Assembly: GCA_942159475.1 (NCBI GenBank) | Contig: OW804099.1 | Location: 13,456,162 to 13,520,161, forward strand | Reading direction: 5' to 3' | Origin: Sthenelais limicola | Lineage: Eukaryota; Annelida; Polychaeta; Phyllodocida; Sigalionidae | Length of the DNA stretch: 64,000 nucleotides | Part shown: positions 22,181-31,789 of the stretch, piece by piece | How the letters are laid out: each line of letters starts with the position of its first letter | Numbering within the stretch: the first letter of the stretch is position 1 | The notes under the pieces: generated by a model | Told to the model about the DNA's origin: nothing | Databases searched by the model: none | What the model saw: the letters and a program-made list of their open reading frames with translations, nothing else | Made by a program: the position numbers and the translations under genes

Positions 22181-22490
22181 TGAGATATTTAAAGTTTGGA
22201 ACAGGTTTTACGGTGCTCAAGAGCCCACAAGTAAGAAAAGTGTGCTATGCAAACATATCTGGTACAATAGGTGGATCAAACTTGAAGATGGCCTAAGCAA
22301 TGTACAACTTTGGAAGAGAAAAAAAGTCAACAAAGTAGAAGATCTAATAAATTATAACAGAATCAAGAACAAAAATGAAATCAAAAGCGATTTTAACATC
22401 AAGATTAACTTCCTAGAGGAAATGAGTCTAAAAAAGAAAATTCCAGATCACTGGCTTGAAATTGTAGCACAAGGTGAAATCTTGAACTAG
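22180..22490 (+). pseudogene. L1-like LINE ORF2 fragment (linker before zf-RVT)
   Basis: The open reading 'HIWYNRWIKLEDG' then 'WKRKKVNKVEDLIN', 'FNIKINFLEEMSLKKKIPDHW' and stop matches the segment that lies between the reverse-transcriptase thumb and the zf-RVT finger in L1/Tx1-like LINEs ('W...gi..i.dl', 'f.iktnfle...l..aIP..W'). The homologous region of another copy is on the minus strand at 60282-60677. Only this piece is visible, so it is a short fragment. Confidence 0.65.
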
Positions 22491-22599
22491 AATGATGAAC
22501 TAATATGTCAAATTGGAAAAAACGAAATAGATATACTTCTTATCATCTGCCGCAACCTTGTTCCCAATTGACGTAAACACAGCTGACGAGACAATGCTA

Positions 22600-23130
22600 T
22601 GGTAGTTGCTTTCAACAATGGGCATGGGGGTAATGATCCGCAACTGCCAGTTATTGTCGCAAGGTCAAATACCCTGTCAGGCCTCAAAGGATCTTGATGA
22701 CAAGACCATGACACAGATTTCAGACATGGAAAAGAAATTGCAGGAACTGGAGCTAGAGTGTGCCAGACTGAAAGAGCTGGAGGAGGAAAACACACAGCTC
22801 AGACAAGAGAAACAGACTTGGATATGTAAGTCTCAAGACAGCAGGTCAGGCCCGCTAACTGAAGATAAGGCCGATAAAGTTAGCCAGTAGGCCAGAATGG
22901 AGAAATTCATTGAAAACCAGGAGGAGTGTCTGAGAAAGTTGGAGCAGACTCTTACAAACCAGTGGCCTGCAGACTCCTCAAACCCAGGAGCCAGCGGGGA
23001 ACTGCATTATCACATACCCCCAATTGCAACGAGCACCCCATATCAAGGTGCGGTCACAAATAATGTGTACCAGAGTCTCTCAGAATTAGAGAGAAGAGAA
23101 ACGTTGGCTCAAGGCCCAGGCAGGTAGGAC
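22600..23130 (+). pseudogene. Coiled-coil ORF fragments, retroelement-like
   Basis: Two successive frames, 22606-22887 and 22897-23124, are separated by a single TAG at 22888. The first has a strong heptad pattern ('DMEKKLQELELECARLKEL', 'EEENTQLRQEK') and the second continues with 'FIENQEECLRKLEQTLTN'. They probably were one coiled-coil protein, possibly a gag or ORF1 N-terminus. I recognise no domain beyond the coil. The following 23130-23370 is basic and broken by stops. Confidence 0.45.
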
Positions 23131-23589
23131 ACCCACCAGGGGCAGGAAGTCAAAGGCCACAGAAGCCATGAAAAGGACCACAGAAGCAGGCAAGGCAGCC
23201 AAGCTTTTGGAAAACAGAAGTCACATGCCCAGTACAAGCCACCAAAAGACCCATATCAATCACACTGACTGGACTGACTGACTGACAGTGGAGTCGGACA
23301 CAGATGCCAGTTCACGAGAGGGGAAGAAAAGTGGGCCACCCAGGAAAAATCCCCACTTATGACCATTAGGAATAAGTAAACTAATTGTATGAGAAGATTA
23401 GGAAACGTTGATGGGAATTACGTTTATATTTATAATCAGGAGTTCAGGGGAGATATGGAAATATTCACAATACTGATTTCAGAGTATTTAATTGGTCAAC
23501 TACACACAGCTTTGTTCATTCCTGCAGCCTCCATAGGCACAACCCCAGATGTCAATCAAATTCAAAATGAATTGTTACTACTTCAATAA

Positions 23590-23705
23590 TTTTCACAAGA
23601 ACAAATACAAATGAGTGAGTTAGGTGAGAAAGGAAACAAATCTTGCCTCTCCCACCCGTCCCCCATGTACACTTGTGTTATATGTACCACATATAATAGT
23701 ACATC
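23590..23705. repeat. Single monomer unit fused to LINE sequence
   Basis: The stretch 'aacaaatacaaatgagtgag', 'ttaggtgagaaaggaaacaaatc' and 'ttgtgttatatgtaccacat' matches the units at 19120-19290. It is joined near 23702 to reverse-transcriptase coding sequence without a gap, indicating a chimeric or deleted element. Confidence 0.7.
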
Positions 23706-23723
23706 TCATCCATCACCTCAGCT

Positions 23724-24960
23724 ACGCTAAGTCACACCACACCAAGGCCACTGCCATATTCCTTGACATAAAAGCTGCCTTTGATGTTGCGGACCCTCGC
23801 ACCATACTCCTCTCCATGATCGACAAGGGACACAAGGGATGAACGATAACTTTTGTTCGATCACTCTTGGAAAACCAGAGAGCCTCAGTAAGGTTCAGAG
23901 GGCAACTATCGCATGAACTACCCCTCATACGAGGCACCCCACAGGGCAGCACAATATCCCCTGGTTTGTTCAATTTCGCAACTAATATCATTCTAGAGGC
24001 CGCTCTCCCAAAGTACGCTACCGTCTCCGCCTACGCGGACGACATCGTTCTCCTCATCAGCCGCAACGCCTGGAGGACCCGGACCTAGACTCCTCAACAT
24101 ACTGGTCAAGGCCACCGTTCTATCGGTCCTAGACTATGGAGGTGCTGTCCTCCCCCTAGCCTGTTACACGGCCAAGAACAAAATCCAATCAGTCTACAAC
24201 AAGGCGACCAAAATGATCTTCAGGCTCCCCCCCTGGACCATCACAGATGGCCTCCTTCAAGAATCTGAGACCATGCCCCTGGCAACACATCAGGAGCTTC
24301 AGGCCATCTCGCTTGCGGACAACATACTTAGAGACACTACTCATCCACTTCACTGGCACGTATCCACTGAGTACGGCAGGGACCACTCCCTCTTCACAAA
24401 GCAAACCTGGGCATGCATGGCAGCGGCCCACCACCGAGCGGACTTTGGGGTCCTCCCTGGCTACAACATCCACCCCACAATCCCGCCCTAGAGTCGCTAC
24501 AACATCGAGGTGCAAATGGATAAATCCTTTGCCAACAAAGCTGCCCAGGACTTGCAGGCCATCAAGGACCATTATCTAGCCCTCATAGACGGATCGCCAC
24601 AGGACAGGCCTCACTATTACACCGATAGCTCGCTCATTCCCGGGGTTGGAGCTTCCTCTGCAATGGTGGGCAACGCCTCAGCCTTCAGAGCGAAACTGCC
24701 AAGTGACAGCTCCATAGTGGCATGTGAGCTCCATGCAATAATGATGGCACTGGCTCATGCGGCACACAAAAGTGTTGCACCCATCATCTTCTCAGATTCA
24801 CTCTCATCATTACATCTCCTAAAGCAACCACCCACCCATACCTCATCCGTCACCCATCACCAGATAGCAAAAATAGTCACTACCCTCAACCAGCCTGCCA
24901 CCCTCCAACGGATTCCAAGTCACATTGGAATACCTGGCCGACCAACTCGCAAATGACACT
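23724..24960 (+). pseudogene. Non-LTR retrotransposon reverse transcriptase plus RNase H, broken
   Basis: Palm motifs are visible in order: 'ATAIFLDIKAAFDVADP' (23748-23795), 'IRGTPQGSTISPGLFNF' (23928-23975) and 'AYADDIVLL' with the catalytic DD at about 24029-24055. A deletion near 24066 joins this straight to the thumb ('RLLNI', 'LDYGGAVLPLA' in a shifted frame). An RNase H domain follows at 24600-24945 with 'YYTDSS', 'ACELHAIMMALAHA', 'IFSDSLSSL' and 'RIPSHIGIPG'. The order RT then RNase H with no zf-RVT points to the I/Nimb-like or related clades. Several stops and frameshifts make it non-functional. The same family is present at 18014-18725 and, probably, 36340-36960. Confidence 0.82.
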
Positions 24961-25067
24961 GCAAGAGACGACAAGCAATGAATTTCTCTTCGTCACAAAT
25001 AGGCCTACTCCATTATTTAAAATACTTATCAAGTTGTCTAAATGTTAAATATGGATTTTTTTCCCCA

Positions 25068-25367
25068 GAAAATGCTGAAGTAGTCACACAACCTTCAAAG
25101 AGGTCAAGGGTATCTTCCCAGATGGCAAAATCATCCATGATATCATACCTAGAACAAAAAAACGCAAACGAACTGGAACTGAGGAGGGAGGAATTAAAAT
25201 TAGCACGAGACCGATTTGAATTAGAGAAAAAGGAAAAGGAGGCCAAAATAGAGCAGGAGAGGCATAAGAGAATAAAATATATCCTGTCAGCCCTTAAAAA
25301 AGTGCAAACCTGTGCCGTGGGAAGACCCTTCTATAGCTACCATGATAAGATGACCACGGCAAGGTAA
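25068..25367 (+). CDS. Coiled-coil terminal exon (SANT/Harbinger-type partner-like)
   Basis: A good splice acceptor (pyrimidine tract then CCCCAG) ends near 25067. The following frame shows 'SKRSRVSSQMAKSSMI', then a charged coiled-coil 'ELELRREELKLARDRFELE' to 'EQERHK', reminiscent of the C-terminal helices of Myb/SANT-like proteins that accompany PIF/Harbinger transposases. The last 33 codons, from the 'RIKYILSALKK' part to the stop at 25365, lie inside the dispersed repeat segment 25262-25480, so the end of this exon is repeat-derived. No upstream SANT exon is seen. It may be a fragment. Confidence 0.4.
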   Translation, partial: ENAEVVTQPSKRSRVSSQMAKSSMISYLEQKNANELELRREELKLARDRFELEKKEKEAKIEQERHKRIKYILSALKKVQTCAVGRPFYSYHDKMTTAR

Positions 25368-25490
25368 GGAAAAACAGGGCCTGGGAAGCAAAATACCTTA
25401 AAGAAACTGCACCAATGGCAGCACTTACTAGTGGTGTCTTACTTATTCATTGCCACTAGAGCATTAAGATTCACATAAGAACTTTCTTGA
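25262..25490. repeat. Dispersed repeat segment fused to coiled-coil exon
   Basis: Starting 'taagagaataaaatatatc', the sequence follows 14925-15140 almost base for base ('cttctatagctaccatgata', 'gcaccaatggcagcacttac', 'gcattaagattcacataag'). The shared part begins at exactly the phrase that starts a 96-bp unit half, so the breakpoint lies inside the unit. A short tandem of 'taggtaccactacctagtag' (two copies) follows at 25494-25550. Confidence 0.8.
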
Positions 25491-25884
25491 TAAGGTAGGT
25501 ACCACTACCTAGTAGGGACATAAGCTAGGTACCACTACCTAGTAGGGACAACCTCCAGCCCCCGGAGGAGTACAGAATAAACAGTTGCTACTTAGATCTT
25601 GTTGGGTGAAGTCCATCATAAAGATATACAGTACCAGACAACAGAAAAATACAAGTGGAATTAATATAGAAAGGCAAATTACACGTCCAGTTTAAGATGG
25701 GATGGTAACTCCAGGCAATTTGTTGTTGCTAAACGAATCCAGGTTCCCAGCCGCAAGAACAGAAGAATTCTTGTTGAAGCGATGGAAAAGAAGGTCCTAA
25801 TCCACAGCAATCTATGGTGCAAAAACATAGTGCAGATAATTGGGGGAGTGGATCAAGCAACCCAAGTACCTGGAGAGATAGCTG

Positions 25885-26082
25885 GTGATCATTAGAATAA
25901 ATATTGTCAAAAAGGATCATCATAGGCTAGTCGTAGCCGAATCAGCTTTTGTAATCGATGAAGAAGCCCAGTTGAAAAAGAAAATAAAGCAGCTGGAATT
26001 GAACCTTGTTCTAGACGGTATCTCCAAAGAATGTGAGGAGGAAGATGAACTGTGGCATAAAAATAAAACGGCCTTTGTATAG
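25885..26082 (+). pseudogene. Short ORF1-like fragment
   Basis: The small frame ending 'KQLELNLVLDGISKECEEED' resembles the start of the RRM-like domain of the ORF1 copies ('LERNLLIMGIKSGEDE' at 29000, 'LILEGIKAEKDENE' at 19800). Only about 60 codons are present. Confidence 0.4.
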
Positions 26083-26215
26083 ACCCTTTTCAGTGTTTAT
26101 AAATAAACCCTGACCTAGAAACATGAACGCGCACCTTGGCTGCAGAAGAGGGCCTCCCGTAACTGGGTCACTACCCCAGTGCCTATGTTTACAAGCCATC
26201 GCATGTGTGTACGGC

Positions 26216-27202
26216 ATGGTGTCATCCTCTGATGATGGGGATTATCTAGCTAAATTGAAGTTAACAAGTGGTGAAGAACTACCAGATCCGACTAAGCTTC
26301 CTTCTGATGAGTGGTCTGTGAGCTTAAAACAATGGCCACCATTGGAATTTCCACAGATCCACTTATATTTAATCAACACCCCCGGCATCTACACTCACTG
26401 CAACAAAGGAGCATACAAGAGCCTGGACGCATACAACTTTGTGATGTGTGGGTATGTCCACAGAGTTAGATCATTAGTTAGATCATTGTATTTCTAAGGA
26501 TGCTGAATATTGTTTTTTAACCGCTGATGTTCTTCCAAGCCAACGCCAAGGGCATACTGCACAATTGTATAAAGCTTGGGTTTGCCTATACAAGAAAGAT
26601 GGACATGTACTGTCGGCCCATTGCACCTGCATGGCTGGGTGAGTAATCCATTCATTACTACATGTGATAATGAGCAGGGAGTGGGGCAGGGAGGGATGAG
26701 CGTAGATGCACATGTAGCATATGGGACAAGGTAATTTACACACGCTAGACTAAGTTCCTAATTATCTCATTTTCTTTAGATTCAACTCAATGGAAGTCTG
26801 TAAATGATCGGAGGGATTAAATTGAAATAAATCAATATAATTACTGAAGAATTTTCTGATTTTCCAAGGGGATTAATAAAAAAACACACACCCTAAATAT
26901 AAACCTTATATATTAAAATACACTTCATTTCGTCTTCAGCTATTTTGTTTTGTTGTTATATCTTGCTTGTGATTACATAAGTATTAATTATTTTTAGATG
27001 AGTTGCCTCCCTTCAATCTTTTAATTATTTATCTTTAATAGGAATGGATCTGTGTGCAGTCATGCAGCCATGCAGCCATGCAGACTGGACTGACTCAACC
27101 TGAAGCATGCACATCTAAGGCTTCGGCATGGAATGATATGTCCAAGCGGAAAGTTAACCCAGCTCCACTCAATGAAATAACATTTGCCAAGCCTAAGCCC
27201 CC
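26216..27202 (+). pseudogene. SWIM zinc-finger family gene, decayed copy with two recognisable exons
   Basis: Coding-like segments follow the order known for SAP-SWIM-YqaJ proteins. 'LPDPTKLPSDEWSVSLKQWP' and 'YKSLDAYNF' lie at 26270-26450. 'AEYCFLTADVLPSQRQGH' to 'AHCTCMAG' lies at 26500-26640, ending in a GG|GTGAGT donor. After a 400-bp intron (acceptor 'tttaatag' near 27040) comes 'NGSVCSHAA', completing a SWIM C-x-C...C-x-H motif. A small duplication of 'catgcagc' then shifts the frame. The other frame continues with 'GLTQPEACTSKASAWND' and 'VNPAPLNEITFAKPK', a hallmark block of the family, to a stop near 27202. An intact relative lies at 47851-56615 and YqaJ-PHD pieces at 16745-17481. 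Confidence 0.75.
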
Positions 27203-27204
27203 GC

Positions 27205-27619
27205 CTTAGCGGTGGTTTTGCAAAACTATTCTAACCTAATAGGCAATCCCCTCAATTGTTCATCATTCACATATTACGCTGAGAGCATAATACAGGACAG
27301 TTGTAATGTCACAAAAATGGGTAAACATACTTGGAAAATAACATCGCACAACCTTAAACAAACCAGAAAGATAGGAGGCGAAATAGGAGATGCTGTATCT
27401 TCTGCAGCCAATTCGCAACCAACTATAACCATTGCTCTTAGCACCACTGGAGGGATTACAGTTTCTGTTACCATTGTGTGTTCTATCATCGCTATAGTAA
27501 AATTCAAAAGACAGAAAATGAAAACCACGATTGAGGAGGACTATAACTCTATAACAAGTTCAGAAGAGAGAGAGTACTTCATGTGTTGGTGCCACAAGAC
27601 GACCTCAGTGACTAGATGA
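27205..27619 (+). pseudogene. C-terminal half of a leucine-rich-repeat membrane protein
   Basis: The frame begins in 'LIGNPLNCSSFTYYAESI', the N-P-x-x-C-x-C-like start of an LRR C-terminal cap. A cysteine follows in 'DSCNVTK', then a hydrophobic transmembrane span (about residues 70-94, 'ITVSVTIVCSIIAIV') with a basic stop-transfer 'KFKRQK'. A short acidic cytoplasmic tail follows ('EEDYNSITSSEE'). There are no LRRs or signal peptide in front. It begins a few bases after the SWIM-family pseudogene. A matching N-terminal half is at 37271-37640, suggesting one repeated receptor family. It could be the last exon of a real gene, but no partner exon is seen nearby. Confidence 0.5.
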
Positions 27620-27985
27620 AGTGGATCACATTGAATGTAACTCAACTGTGATTCAAAAAGTATCAAGGATCAAGTAAGACAATGTACTTTCTGACTGTCA
27701 TTACCGTAAACACTTGGTTTTATATTGAGGCAATATGAACAGAGTTGACAATGTTGTTATTGTGTGTATGTTTGTAAATTGAGTATGATACAGACTGTGA
27801 GGAGCAGGGGTACACTTAGCGCTACCTCCCCTACATGCGTGAGTAGAAGCAGCTAGGGATATGAGTTATATTGTTCCTATGCAGGGAGGGGAGCAACAAG
27901 TTGGTTGTACTTGTCAAGTAGAACATGGGGCCATTATGAAACATGCATGCATGGAACATAACTATAGCTCGATTTTCACCAATAG
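27620..27985. other. No gene recognised
   Basis: Moderately AT-rich DNA with no frame or repeat structure that I can recognise. Confidence 0.4.
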
Positions 27986-28519
27986 TTGAACATGCTGTTA
28001 GTCAGACTCCGTCAGCGAAGGGACAAGAGTACGCAGATTTTCACTGAAAAGATTCTTGATTTGGCGATGAAAGCTTTCCCCGGGGAAGACCTAAACAATG
28101 CTGTAATCGTGCCACATCTTATTGAAACGTTCACAAACGGTTTGGTGAACGACGCCATTGCTTGTAAACTCCTGCAAGAGGCACCTGCTGCCTTCCAGCA
28201 GGCTGTGACAATAGCGACAAAGGAACAAAATCTGTTTCGCAAATTTGCCTTACGATCCTGACAGGATAACCCGATGGAAGATGACAAGGTAAGTGGGAAG
28301 GAGTGTTTTAACTGTGGCAAGCAGCCACTTTTCAGAGATTGTCCATCTCTGAGAAAACAAAGCACTACGGAATTCCAGAAGAGGGATCTGGCACAACCCA
28401 GAAAGTGTTGGCAGTGCCAAAAGGAGGGACACCTGCGTTCCAACTGTCCACAGCTGAAAAAGAGCTCTGTCTCTTGTGTACAAGGGGTGGGTATGCCCCA
28501 AGATGAGAACTGGGAATAG
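27986..28519 (+). pseudogene. Retroelement gag with zinc knuckles, copy 1
   Basis: A capsid-like helix region ('LLVRLRQRRDKSTQIF' to 'AFQQAVTIATKEQNLFRKF') is followed, after an in-frame TGA at 28259, by two CCHC-type zinc knuckles. The first has lost its histidine ('CFNCGKQPLFRDC'); the second is intact (CWQCQKEGHLRSNC, C-x2-C-x4-H-x4-C). Comparison with the copy near 31965, which reads CFNCGKTGHFYRDC, shows that a small deletion removed the histidine. Capsid plus knuckles indicates LTR-retrotransposon gag. No protease or polymerase follows. Confidence 0.75.
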
Positions 28520-28555
28520 ATAAGAAGACCCAGCCAGGAACCATACCCAACCCCA

Positions 28556-28900
28556 AAATGTAGATGTGAGGAGGTACAGTGAGGGGGAAATACAGGAGAT
28601 GTAAGTAAATGTAAGTAAAGTAAGTGGGATAGAACTAGGTTCACAATATATAGCCCCTTAGATTCTAACCAGTTTTACTCTCCAAAGTAAGCCAACAATA
28701 TTTACCACAAATAAGTAGGTTGTGGGGGATTCAGTAAGGGGGCAATAGATGATTTTCACCACAAATAAGTAGGTTAGGTAAGAGAATAAAATATATCTTG
28801 CCATTTCTATCAACAAACCAACAAAAGGCATATTTACCACAAATAAGTAGGATGTGGAGAGGTACAGTGAGGCCTGATTTGACCAGCCTACCGCTGGAAT
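28556..28900. repeat. Diverged monomer units before ORF1 copy 4
   Basis: Several partial units occur in a row: 'gaggtacagtgagggggaaata', 'accacaaataagtaggttg', 'taagagaataaaatatatcttg' and 'ataagtaggatgtggagagg'. They are more diverged than the large array and mixed with 'ggagatgtaagtaaatgtaa' sequence. They lie directly upstream of an ORF1 fragment, as in the other copies. Confidence 0.7.
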
Positions 28901-28904
28901 ATAC

Positions 28905-29395
28905 TGAAATCACAAACATGGACTAAGGACACGGATGGAGTAAAATGCAAAAGTGATGAACAGGAAAAGGATAGAGATTTCATCCAGCAGGAAACCATCA
29001 AACTGGAAAGAAATCTTCTCATCATGGGAATTAAATCGGGGGAGGATGAAACCCAAGATGAACTCTACGCGAAAGTCAACAAGGTAATCATCAAGTACTT
29101 AATGCTCTCTAACATTGTTGTACGAAGAGCTGTGAGAGTAGGGAAGAGGCAAGATGTACCCATTAAAATCGAACTTCAGTCAGTAGAACAAGCAAAGCAG
29201 TATATGAGGCGAGGACCTGATTTAAACAGTTTGATGACGAAAATGTCCCCAAAGGTAAAGGAATGAACATTAGAAAAGATACCCCTTTGATAGTCACGCA
29301 AAAGCTTGCCAAGGCCAGAGCCATCTGTGCTGCGGCAACTACAAAAAGATACAAAGAGAACAGTTTGGATCTTATAATAAAATTAATGGGATAAA
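28905..29395 (+). pseudogene. Retroelement ORF1, copy 4 (RRM part)
   Basis: Coiled-coil residues ('FIQQETIKLERNLLIMGI') lead into an L1-ORF1-like RRM: 'NLLIMGIKSGEDETQDE', 'VVRRAVRVGKRQDVPIKIE' and 'SVEQAKQYMRRG'. A stop (TGA at 29264) is bypassed by a shifted frame reading 'GMNIRKDTPLIVTQKLAKAR' to 29391, matching the basic domain's 'lt..+r...A+a' pattern. No NADAR region is present before the next leader at 29430, so this copy is 3'-truncated or of another subfamily. Confidence 0.7.
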
Positions 29396-29427
29396 AAGAC
29401 CCCCCCACCTAAATAAATGATTGTCAT

Positions 29428-29690
29428 ACTCAGAGCGGGGTAAGAAAGGAAATTATTTATATCTATTTTTTAGCCAGGACAATGGCGGTTCACACAAATA
29501 CATATTCCAATCATGGATGTGGTTTATTTAAAAACAAACACACAATTAGGTAAGAAAGGAAACAATCTTGCCCCCTCCCCCACCCCATGTACACTTGATG
29601 TACCATGTATAATAGTGGATGTAGGGAGGTACAGTGAGGGGGCAATACAGAATAATGAAGACTAAAGTAGAAGGTGGTGTAGAACTGTAT
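29428..29690. repeat. Leader and one monomer before ORF1 copy 5
   Basis: The leader 'catactcagagcggggtaag' (compare 19060) is followed by 'ggtaagaaaggaaacaatcttg', one full unit 'gtacacttgatgtaccatgt' to 'agtgagggggcaatacag', and a 'tgaagactaaagtagaaggtgg' tail. The arrangement is the same as at 19060-19605 but with a single unit. Confidence 0.72.
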
Positions 29691-29849
29691 GAGCCCAGCG
29701 ATCTGCTCACAGGAACCCTATGAGTTCAGTGATCAGCCCAAGGGAAGAAAAGGCAACAATATAGTGTTTTATGAGAGCCATGGAGGCCCGGCTCAGTGTT
29801 CAGCTCGGTGCATGCCTAGCAGTCGTCCAAACCATGGCAAGTCACACTG

Positions 29850-31037
29850 ACAAACTGGCAGAAAATGACAAGGAGTAGGTGGAGGCCAAAAAACAAAACA
29901 CGGAGAGAGATAAAAAATCAGCAGCAATGGAAAAAGAAATTCAGACCCAAAAAGCGGAGATTAAAAACCTCAGAAAGAATGCAGTCTGTAAGAATGACCC
30001 AGCCTTTTTGCGTTTAGCAGAATAGGCAAAATTATTGGAGGAAGCTAGAATCCTCAAAGATAAGGATAGCTTGAAAAACTGCCTCATCTTGGAGGGAATC
30101 CCCGTCACTGGCAAAAAAGTAGAGGATAAGATCTTCGTGGATAAGTCGGTCCAATTTATATTCAACCAAGGAGTAGGTCTGGTTAAGCCAGACAAACTGA
30201 GAGTGTATAGGATTGGGCCAGTGGTCAAGCTGGCTTTGAATCTAGTAGAAGATGCAGAAGAATTCGGTCCAAAAGGGCCAACCTGAAGGACATGGATTAC
30301 TCTTCAATTGGGGCTAAGATCTGGGTCAAGAGGGACCTACCCAAAACCCTCAGAGAGAGAGTGGCCAAAGCTGACTTCATCATAAGGAGAGCTAAAGCTT
30401 GGGAATTGTATGATAACCCCTACCAAGTTGATGGGAACATTTATCTAGATGGGATTGTGTATAACCATGACCAGTTAGATCTTTTACCAGAGCACATTAA
30501 CCCGGTATACCTGGCAAGAAAAGAGAACGAAGAAGCGTTTGTGTTCTTTGGAGGGGAATCACCCCTCTCAAATCACCATATGGCTGGGCTTAGAGTGTGT
30601 GGCATGCAATACTCGTCTATGGAGCAATATCTAGCACATTCGTGTATGTTGGGGCTGGGTAATACAAAACGAAAGCCAACGCAGTAATGAGCCTCAGAAA
30701 CCCTCAAGCGCTGAAGGCCCATCTAAACGAAGCCAAAAGAGAAGGGTCTAGGTTGTATATTGAGTGGAAGTCCAAAGTCGCGGATATCATGTATGACGGC
30801 CTGAAGGCCAAAGCCGAAGCAAATGATTACATCGCGCAATACCTAGTCAGCACAGGTACCAAGTCTCTGGCCTAAGCCTCCCCCACGGATACCTTCTGGG
30901 GAATAGACATGGGCCTGAAAGATGAAGATGTCCTTAACAAAGAGAAGTGGCCCAAAGAGGGCAATGTTATGGGCAAGCAATGGGAGAAGGTTAGAGAGCT
31001 ACTGAACAAGCAAGGTCTGACGATGAAGGACCAGTGA
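29850..31037 (+). pseudogene. Retroelement ORF1 with complete NADAR domain, copy 5
   Basis: This is the longest copy. It has a coiled-coil (29850-30070), an RRM-like domain ('LKNCLILEGIPV', 'KPDKLRVYRIGPVVK', 30073-30230), a basic domain ('VKRDLPKTLRERVAKADFII', 'GIVYNHDQLDLLP', 30322-30490) and then NADAR. The NADAR part shows 'FVFFGGESPLSNHH' (near 30540), 'MQYSSMEQYLAHS' (near 30605), 'RNPQALKAHLNEAKREG', 'WKSKVADIMYDGL', and the C-terminal signature 'TFWGIDMG' with 'WPKEGNVMGKQWEKVRELL' (30893-31005), the W-G and W-x-G-x-N-x-x-G elements of YbiA/NADAR proteins. Breaks are a TAG near 30024, frameshifts near 30250 and 30670, and a TAA at 30873. Confidence 0.85.
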
Positions 31038-31149
31038 TTCGGTGAGCGGATCACGTCTGATTTGTTATTGTTTTGACACTTCCAGTTCCTCTTTCATGAT
31101 GGCGGACCACGCTACTCTCGATAGGGGTTCGGGCTTAACCAACACTTCT

Positions 31150-31345
31150 TACCATCTTATCGAAACGTTCACAAACGGTTTGGTGAACGATGCCATTGCT
31201 CACAAACTCCTGCGAGAGGCACCTGCTGCCTTCCAGCAGGCAGTGACAATAGCGACAAATGAACAAAACCTGTTTTGCAAATTTGCCTTACGATCCTGAC
31301 AGGATAAGCCGATGGAAGATGACAAGGTAAGTGGGAAGGACTTGT
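31150..31345 (+). pseudogene. Retroelement gag fragment, copy 2
   Basis: The block 'ETFTNGLVNDAIAHKLL' to 'QQAVTIATNEQNLFCKFALRS' repeats 28122-28258 with few changes and has the same TGA after 'LRS'. It stops before the zinc knuckle, near 31340. It looks like a truncated duplicate. Confidence 0.7.
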
Positions 31346-31785
31346 TTGCAACCTTTCAGAACTATTTCAGTTCAAGAAGACTTGTTTCATTTGATGTGAA
31401 GTATGAAGTTAGGCCACTGTAATTATTTAAAATCGTGTTTCAATGTGTTTCATTTTATTCTCTGCATGTCATTGTTGTGTCATTTTAATAGAAATATATA
31501 TTTTTTTCTGTAGTTCATATTGTTCCTCAACAAATATGTGGAGAATTGTGGTATACGAGACAAACGCTCAAAAGGAACATCGTCTAATGCTACAGAGGGA
31601 GCGTCAGAGGAGGCATAAAGCCAAGCTGAAGGGTATCAGCATAGATGACTCTCAGGAAACTTACGTAGCGGAGACAGAACCATAGGCCACAGCATCAGAA
31701 TTGCCAGCGCAGGAATTATCTACCACCCCAGAGTCGTCTGGTGAAGATCGACGTCTGAGGGTATGCTTGCATTCTTAATGATTCA
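31346..31785. other. Unclassified sequence with a small basic coil frame
   Basis: A frame at 31529-31683 has a basic coiled stretch ('EHRLMLQRERQRRHKAKLKG') then acidic residues and a stop. A possible acceptor (ctgtag) precedes it near 31513. It could be a fragment of a transposon-associated protein. I do not recognise it. Confidence 0.3.
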
Positions 31786-31789
31786 ATAC

